The notes under the pieces were generated by a model, which worked only from the letters and a program-made list of their open reading frames with translations, made no database searches and was not told the origin of the DNA. Both the position numbers and the translations under genes were made by a program. This document shows, piece after piece, positions 59,338 to 64,000 of a DNA stretch of 64,000 nt; positions within the stretch are counted from its first letter, which is position 1; each line of letters begins with the position of its first letter. This DNA is from Streptomyces sp. SID13031 (GTDB taxonomy: Bacteria; Actinomycetota; Actinomycetes; Propionibacteriales; Kribbellaceae): assembly GCF_010548305.1 (NCBI RefSeq), contig NZ_JAAGLV010000005.1, positions 186,001 through 250,000 on the forward strand, given 5' to 3'.

Positions 59338-61047
59338 ATGAGCGAGGAACAGAGCACCTCGGAGAACACTCGGGCGTTCCGTGCGGCGCGCGATTTCCTG
59401 GTCGCGCATCGCGAGGACTACGAGACCGCCTATCGGGACTTCAGCTGGCCCGTGTTCGAGCGGTTCAACTGGGCCCGGGACTGGTTCGACGCGCTCGCCG
59501 TCGAGCAGGCCGAGGTCGCCGCGCTGACCATCGTGGAGGAGGACGGCGAGGTCAACTCGCTGACCTATGCGGAGATGGCCGAGCGGTCCCGTCAGGTGGC
59601 CGGCTGGCTCACCCAGGCCGGGCTGGAACCAGGCGACCGGGTGCTGATCGTGCTCGGCAACACGGTCCCGCTGTGGGAGGTGATGCTCGGCTGCATCCGG
59701 GCCGGCGCGGTGATGATCCCCGCCACCACGCTGCTGACCGACGCCGATCTGGCCGACCGGATCACGCGCGGCGCAGTACGGGCCGTCGTGACGAGTAGCG
59801 AAGATGCTTCCCGGTATGAAGGTATCGCCGATCAGTGCATTCGCGTGAGCGTCGGCGGGGCTGTGGACAAGTGGCTCGACTACGACGAGTCGCGTGGCTA
59901 CGACGGCCCGGTTCCCGCGCCGGACACCAAGGCCGGCGACTCCCTCCTGCTCTACTTCACCTCCGGTACGACCAGTCAGCCGAAGCTGGTCGAGCACACC
60001 CAGGTCAGCTACCCGGTCGGCCACCTCTCCACGATGTACTGGATCGGCCTGCAGCCCGGCGACGTCCACCTCAACGTCTCGTCACCCGGCTGGGCCAAGC
60101 ACTCCTGGAGCAACGTCTTCGCGCCGTGGAACGCCGGCGCGACCGTCTTCCTCTACAACTACGCGCGCTTCGACGCCGAGAAGATGCTCCAGGTCCTGCA
60201 GACCTACGGCGTGACGACGTTCTGCGCGCCGCCCACCGTCTGGCGGATGCTCATCCAGGCCGACCTGTCCGTGATCGACGTCAAGATCCGCGAGTGCATC
60301 TCGGCGGGCGAACCGCTCAACCCCGAGGTGATCGAGCAGGTCCGCAACGCCTGGGACATCACCATCCGCGACGGCTACGGCCAGACCGAGACAACCGCGC
60401 AGATCGGCAACCCGCCCGGCCAGCCGGTCAAGCTTGGCTCGATGGGCCGGCCGCTCCCGGGGTACAAGATCGCCCTGGTCGACCCGGCCACCGACGAGGT
60501 CGGCGACGACGGCGAGATCTGCATCGAGCTCGCTCCCCCGCCGGTCCCGTTGATGCGCGGCTACCGCGACGCCGAGGAGATGACCGAGGAGGCGATGCGG
60601 GGCGGTTTCTACCACACCGGCGACGTCGCGAGCCGGGACGAAGACGGCTACATCACCTACGTCGGCCGCTCCGACGACGTGTTCAAGGCGAGCGACTACC
60701 GGATCTCCCCGTTCGAGCTCGAGTCGGTACTGCTCGAGCACCCGGCCGTCGCCGAGGCAGCCGTCGTCCCGTCACCCGACCCGGTCCGGCTCGCAGTACC
60801 GAAGGCGTACGTCGTACTGGCCGGGGGGCGCGAGCCGTCCCGGGAGCTCGCCGCGGAGATCCTGCAGTTCTGCCGTGACCACCTAGCGCCGTACAAGCGG
60901 ATCCGGCGGATCGAGTTCGCGGAGCTGCCGAAGACCATCTCGGGCAAGATCCGCCGGGTCGAGCTGCGCGCGGACGAGGCCACGAAGGTGGACAGCGGTG
61001 AGCGTGGCGAGCACTCCTACGACGAGGCGGACTTCACCACGGGCTGA
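59338..61047 (+). CDS. AMP-dependent acyl-CoA synthetase (medium-chain/ACSM-like)
   Basis: 569 residues. Adenylation motifs are LYFTSGTTSQPKLVEH, SSPGWAKHSWSNVFAPW, DGYGQTETTAQIG, TGDVASRDEDGYITYVGR and the C-terminal Lys loop KTISGKIRRVELR. The APWNAGATVFLYNYARF segment and the overall length point to the medium-chain acyl-CoA synthetase (ACSM) group. ATG 59338 is chosen; the frame is open far upstream but reads through the tetR gene antisense. Its lysine could be a target of the Pat-type acetyltransferase at 53882-56602. Substrate acid unknown. Confidence 0.9.
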   Translation: MSEEQSTSENTRAFRAARDFLVAHREDYETAYRDFSWPVFERFNWARDWFDALAVEQAEVAALTIVEEDGEVNSLTYAEMAERSRQVAGWLTQAGLEPGDRVLIVLGNTVPLWEVMLGCIRAGAVMIPATTLLTDADLADRITRGAVRAVVTSSEDASRYEGIADQCIRVSVGGAVDKWLDYDESRGYDGPVPAPDTKAGDSLLLYFTSGTTSQPKLVEHTQVSYPVGHLSTMYWIGLQPGDVHLNVSSPGWAKHSWSNVFAPWNAGATVFLYNYARFDAEKMLQVLQTYGVTTFCAPPTVWRMLIQADLSVIDVKIRECISAGEPLNPEVIEQVRNAWDITIRDGYGQTETTAQIGNPPGQPVKLGSMGRPLPGYKIALVDPATDEVGDDGEICIELAPPPVPLMRGYRDAEEMTEEAMRGGFYHTGDVASRDEDGYITYVGRSDDVFKASDYRISPFELESVLLEHPAVAEAAVVPSPDPVRLAVPKAYVVLAGGREPSRELAAEILQFCRDHLAPYKRIRRIEFAELPKTISGKIRRVELRADEATKVDSGERGEHSYDEADFTTG

Positions 61048-61100
61048 TCCCACCCTCGTCGATCCGGCACAGCGTCCGTACGCCGTGCTCAAATGGGCCA

Positions 61101-61868
61101 ATGTCCACTGACACAGGACTTGGCGTCGCCGCGGTCGTGGTCCTGCCGCTGCTGATCGCGATCGCCGTCGTCGGCTCGCGACTGGCGTCGCTGCGACATG
61201 ACAAGGGCATCGTCACGGCGGCGCTGCGCGCGGTGATCCAGCTGGCCGTCGTCGGCGCGGTGGTCGGGTTCGCCTTGCAGTCGACGCTCGGGGCGCTGGC
61301 GTTCATCGCGGTGATGCTGACCGTCGCGACGATCACGAGCGCCCGGCGGATCCGGGCGGTTGCGATCATCCCGAGGCAGTTCGCGTACTGCGCTCTGGCG
61401 ATCGGCGCGAGCGCCGGCATCGTCTTGCTGCTGATCCTCGTGCCCGGGGTGGTGCCGCGCAATCCGGGCACCCTGCTGCCGATGGGCGGGATCATCATCG
61501 GCGGCACGATGAACGCGACCACGCTCGCCGGGCGGCGGATGCTGTCGGAGTACGGGTCGCACTTCGGTGAGTACGAGGCGGCGCTCTCGATCGGGTTGAT
61601 GCCGTCGGACGCGTTCAAGCTGGTGGCCGGCCGGACCGCCGGCGACGCCCTGCTCCCGGCGCTCGACCAGACCCGCACAGTCGGCCTCGTCACCCTGCCC
61701 GGTGCATTCGTCGGGATGGTGCTCGGCGGCGCGTCACCCACCGCGGCGGCCGCGCTGCAACTCGTAGTACTGATCGGCCTGGTCGCAGCCGAGTCACTGG
61801 CGATCCTGGCGACGACCGAGCTCCTGGCCCGGGCATCGCTACCGGACGGGCGTACCGTTTCCTCATGA
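61101..61868 (+). CDS. FetB/UPF0014-family ABC transporter permease
   Basis: 255-residue membrane protein with about seven helices. The family blocks are LRAVIQLAVVGAVVGFAL, RRIRAVAIIPRQFAY, MGGIIIGGTMNATTLAGRRM, and VTLPGAFVGMVLGGASP. FetAB is linked with iron homeostasis and peroxide stress. The ATPase partner FetA is not adjacent. Its stop overlaps the start of a DUF2630 gene by 4 nt. Confidence 0.9.
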   Translation: MSTDTGLGVAAVVVLPLLIAIAVVGSRLASLRHDKGIVTAALRAVIQLAVVGAVVGFALQSTLGALAFIAVMLTVATITSARRIRAVAIIPRQFAYCALAIGASAGIVLLLILVPGVVPRNPGTLLPMGGIIIGGTMNATTLAGRRMLSEYGSHFGEYEAALSIGLMPSDAFKLVAGRTAGDALLPALDQTRTVGLVTLPGAFVGMVLGGASPTAAAALQLVVLIGLVAAESLAILATTELLARASLPDGRTVSS

Positions 61869-62113
61869 CCGACGACAAGAGCCTCTTCCACCGGATCGAC
61901 GAGCTCGTTGCCGAGGAGCACGAACTCCGTACCAAGCACGCGGCCGGCGACGTGAACGATGACGATGAGCGCACCCGCCTGCGTGCCCTCGAGGTCGAGC
62001 TGGACCAGTGCTGGGACCTCCTGCGCCAGCGCCGCGCCAAGCGCGAGTTCGGCGACAACCCCGAAGACGCCACAGCCCGCTCCGGCGACGTCGTCGAGGG
62101 CTACCTCAACTGA
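61865..62113 (+). CDS. DUF2630 family small protein
   Basis: 82-residue acidic helical protein with the family pattern IDELVAEEHELR near the N terminus and ELDQCWDLLRQRRAKREFG in the middle; likely a helical hairpin. Function unknown; conserved in actinobacteria. ATG 61865 overlaps the fetB stop by 4 nt, so it is coupled to it. A strong hairpin follows. Confidence 0.88.
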   Translation: MTDDKSLFHRIDELVAEEHELRTKHAAGDVNDDDERTRLRALEVELDQCWDLLRQRRAKREFGDNPEDATARSGDVVEGYLN

Positions 62114-62120
62114 ACAGAAC

Positions 62121-62152
62121 CGGGGTGGGTTCGCCTGGGCCAACCCACCCCG
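62121..62152. terminator. bidirectional hairpin terminator
   Basis: A perfect 11-bp stem (62121-62131 with 62142-62152, arm CGGGGTGGGTT) and 10-nt loop lies between the DUF2630 gene and the converging PPOX gene. No T-run. Confidence 0.75.
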
Positions 62153-62158
62153 CAGTAC

Positions 62159-62581
62159 TCAGAAGCCGCGGAGTCTGTCCGGGGTGATTCGGATCAGGAC
62201 TGAGTAGTCGCGGTGGAAGTTTGCGGCCGTGATGTTCAGGCCGGCCATTCCGTCCGCGTACTTCGCGTTGTAGGTGGCGAGCTCTTCGTCGGTGGCCGGT
62301 TTGCCGTCGAGGTGGGCTTCGCCGGTGAGGACGCCTACGTCGCCGCCGCCGTGGGTCGCGTTGAAGTTGAGGGCGACCCGGGGCTGGCCGGTGATGTTGT
62401 GGACCTTGGCTTGGTTCGGCTGGCTGAAGACGAGGATCTCTTCGCCGTTCCAGGTGAACCAGACCGGGTTCGGCTGGGGCGTGCCGGACTTGCCGACCGT
62501 GGTCAGCCAGATGACCTGTTCGTCGGTCAGCTGACGCTCGATCCGCGCGCCGAAAGCAGTGGAAGTGTCGATCGTGAACAT
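62159..62581 (-). CDS. pyridoxamine 5'-phosphate oxidase-like (PPOX class, F420-type) protein
   Basis: 140-residue split-barrel flavin/F420-binding protein resembling the actinobacterial Rv3369-like family (TIGR03667 type). Blocks: LTTVGKSGTPQPNPVWFTWN, ILVFSQPNQAKVHNI, PRVALNFNATHGGGDV, and a C-terminal VLIRITPDRLRGF. Usually an F420-dependent reductase of unknown substrate, or an F420/heme-binding protein. Single gene between the terminator and the CoA-binding protein gene. Confidence 0.88.
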   Translation of the reverse strand: MFTIDTSTAFGARIERQLTDEQVIWLTTVGKSGTPQPNPVWFTWNGEEILVFSQPNQAKVHNITGQPRVALNFNATHGGGDVGVLTGEAHLDGKPATDEELATYNAKYADGMAGLNITAANFHRDYSVLIRITPDRLRGF

Positions 62582-62612
62582 ATCGGGCCCCTCAAGTTCT
62601 CGCCGGAACAGG

Positions 62613-63026
62613 TCAGGACGGACCCAGGCGTCCCCACTCGATCGCCGGGCAGCGGTTCATCACCATCGTCAGTCCCGCCGCCGTCGTCCGGGTGTAGGCC
62701 TCCGGATCCACCACATCCAGCTGGAACCAGACAGCGCGCGCGTTGATTCCCACCGCCTGGTCCGCGATGTCGCCGGCCAGCTCGGAGCGCACGAAAACGT
62801 CCACGCAATCCACCGGGAACGGGATGTCCGCGAGCGAGGCATACCCCTTCTCGCCATGAACGGTCTCAGCGGAAGGGTGCACCGGCACGATCCGCTTTCC
62901 CTGACTCTGCAGGAAGCTGGCCACCCCGTACGCCGCCCGCCGGGTGTTGCCCGACAAGCCCACGACCGCCCACGTCTCGCAGTCGGCCAGCACCTTGCGG
63001 ATGTCGCTCTCGTCAGCCCACGTCAC
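62613..63026 (-). CDS. CoA-binding domain protein (YccU-like)
   Basis: 137-residue Rossmann-type CoA-binding protein. It has AVVGLSGNTRRAAYGVASFL, the strand RIVPVHPSAE, FPVDCVDVFVRSELAGDI, ARAVWFQLDVVDPEAY, and a C-terminal MNRCPAIEWGRL that is characteristic of the family. Known structures bind CoA, but the role is not settled. Single gene. Confidence 0.88.
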   Translation of the reverse strand: MTWADESDIRKVLADCETWAVVGLSGNTRRAAYGVASFLQSQGKRIVPVHPSAETVHGEKGYASLADIPFPVDCVDVFVRSELAGDIADQAVGINARAVWFQLDVVDPEAYTRTTAAGLTMVMNRCPAIEWGRLGPS

Positions 63027-63052
63027 GCAACAATCCTCCCTCGACGCACAAG

Positions 63053-63706
63053 TCAGCTCCGCAGATACGTCAGTACTGCGGACACCCGCCGATCACGCCC
63101 GTCGTCCAGCTTGAGCTTGGCGAAGATGTTGCCGACGTGTTTGCGCACCGCTGCCTCGCTCACTACCAACTGCTCGGCGATCGACGCGTTCACCCGTCCT
63201 TCGGCCATCAGAGCCAGTACTTCGAGCTCGCGCGGCGTCAGCGCTGCCAGCGGCCCGTCGTCGCGCCGGCGGGCGAGCAACTGGCGCACCACCTCGGGAT
63301 CGACGACCGTACCTCCCTCGGCGACCCGGTCGAGCGAGGCGAGGAACTCGGTCACGTGACCAACGCGGTCCTTCAGCAGATACCCGATCCCCCCGGTCGT
63401 TGTCTCCAGCAACGACGAGAGGTACGCATCCGCGACGTACTGGGACAGCACCAGGATCCCGATCTGCGGCAGCTCGGCCCGAATCGCGGCGGCCGCACGC
63501 AGACCCTCGTCGCTGTGCCCGGGTGGCATCCGCACGTCGGTGATGACGACGTCCGGCGGTTCCTTGCGGACGACGGCCAGCAGCGTGTCCCCGTCGCCGA
63601 CGGCGTCGCGTACTTCGTGACCAGCCCGGTCCAGGATGCTGGCCAGCCCTTCCCGCAACAGCAATGAGTCTTCAGCCAGGACGATGCTCAGTCGTCGAGC
63701 CGGCAC
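63053..63706 (-). CDS. NarL/LuxR-type two-component response regulator
   Basis: 217-residue regulator: receiver domain about 1-120 with acidic pair AEDSLLL, phosphoacceptor Asp in VVITDVRMPPG, and conserved Lys in YLLKDRVG. The C-terminal LuxR HTH is LTPRELEVLALMAEGRVNAS and VSEAAVRKHVGNIFAKL. GTG 63706 is chosen because GGAG lies five bases upstream; GTG 63712 is also in frame. The start lies inside the 3' end of the kinase gene, so the two are coupled. Confidence 0.9.
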   Translation of the reverse strand: MPARRLSIVLAEDSLLLREGLASILDRAGHEVRDAVGDGDTLLAVVRKEPPDVVITDVRMPPGHSDEGLRAAAAIRAELPQIGILVLSQYVADAYLSSLLETTTGGIGYLLKDRVGHVTEFLASLDRVAEGGTVVDPEVVRQLLARRRDDGPLAALTPRELEVLALMAEGRVNASIAEQLVVSEAAVRKHVGNIFAKLKLDDGRDRRVSAVLTYLRS

Positions 63707-64000
63707 GGGCACTCCATCCGAAGTCGGGTTGGCCCACCGGGTGGGCTGGACAGGTCGAGTGTGCCTCCCAACGCGTCCAGTCTCGTCACCAACCCGGTCA
63801 ATCCCGTCCCGCCGGCTGCTGACGAGCCGCCCTCGTGCTGGCCTCCGAGAGTCGCTCCGCCCACACCGTCGTCGGTAATTGTCACCACCAGCCGGTCGCC
63901 GGCCACCCAGCCCTCGACCTCGCACCGGGTCGCCTGGGCGTGCTTGGCGACATTGCCCAGCGCCTCGCTCACGACGAAGTACGCGGCCGCCTCGATCGGT
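63688..64000 (-). CDS. sensor histidine kinase (NarX/DesK-like HATPase), 5' part outside the window
   Basis: Only the C-terminal 103 residues are inside the window. They form the ATP-binding domain: N-box YFVVSEALGNVAKHAQAT, D-box DDGVGGA, and G-box GTGLTGLVTRLDALGGTL, then a final strand LRMECPC. This domain type goes with HisKA_3 kinases paired with LuxR-type regulators. Overlaps the regulator gene by 19 nt. The sensor part cannot be described. Confidence 0.9.
   Translation of the reverse strand, partial: PIEAAAYFVVSEALGNVAKHAQATRCEVEGWVAGDRLVVTITDDGVGGATLGGQHEGGSSAAGGTGLTGLVTRLDALGGTLDLSSPPGGPTRLRMECPCRLDD

Overview
The window is a GC-rich actinobacterial chromosome segment packed with genes. 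Start codons GTG and TTG are common, and many neighbours overlap by 4 nt (GTGA or ATGA). SepH, F420/LLM-type and PPOX-type oxidoreductases, an ECF42-type sigma factor, an actinobacterial Pat-type acetyltransferase, DUF5998 and DUF2630 all point to Actinomycetia. The overall gene style resembles Kribbella or a related member of Propionibacteriales; that genus-level guess is inference. I see no rRNA, tRNA, CRISPR array, prophage or insertion sequence.

0-20.9 kb is a mosaic of small housekeeping and stress units: a secreted multi-domain subtilase, a Tat-exported SGNH hydrolase, a YCII/ECF42 sigma pair followed by an immunity-like protein, a VOC gene split by a one-base frameshift, an aminoglycoside-phosphotransferase-like kinase, an isochorismatase divergent from a WYL regulator, a deaminase coupled to an LLM oxidoreductase, Lrp, OsmC, a propionyl-CoA synthetase, a threonine-dehydratase-like enzyme, a rhomboid protease, and MFS and APC transporters.

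21-28 kb holds core genes: a TrmB/LuxR-like regulator, YaaA, an aldo/keto reductase, aminopeptidase N and the cell-division protein SepH. After sepH and its 16-bp terminator hairpin comes a predicted leaderless polycysteine micro-ORF (28018-28056) that precedes an unrecognised small gene. This looks like a cysteine-responsive attenuator controlling a gene of unknown function.

30-44 kb is a carbohydrate island. A 1289-residue secreted protein (two beta-sandwich-like repeats, a discoidin/CBM32-like domain, two pectate-lyase-3-like beta-helices and a C-terminal repeat) is followed by a Gfo/Idh/MocA dehydrogenase on the plus strand. On the minus strand a tightly coupled unit encodes a lipoprotein solute-binding protein, two sugar ABC permeases, a uronate-dehydrogenase-like SDR, a D-mannonate-dehydratase-like enolase-superfamily enzyme, a TIM-barrel isomerase, a ROK regulator and a GNAT. 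An identical 25-bp element, with the same -35/-10 geometry, lies in front of both transcription units 13 kb apart. The island therefore appears to be one regulon, probably controlled by its own ROK protein and probably for uronate-containing polysaccharide; the substrate is inference.

44-57.8 kb returns to core-like genes: mercaptopyruvate sulfurtransferase, thymidine kinase, a second subtilase, a phosphodiesterase-like enzyme, DUF5998, an FtsX-type ABC exporter pair, a P1-family peptidase, a DUF2087 protein, a Pat-type acetyltransferase and an ion-transporter-family permease. 57.8-64 kb contains an SDR plus TetR regulator with a palindromic operator, an acyl-CoA synthetase, FetB, DUF2630, a PPOX-type protein, a CoA-binding protein, and a NarL-type response regulator whose histidine kinase runs off the right edge.
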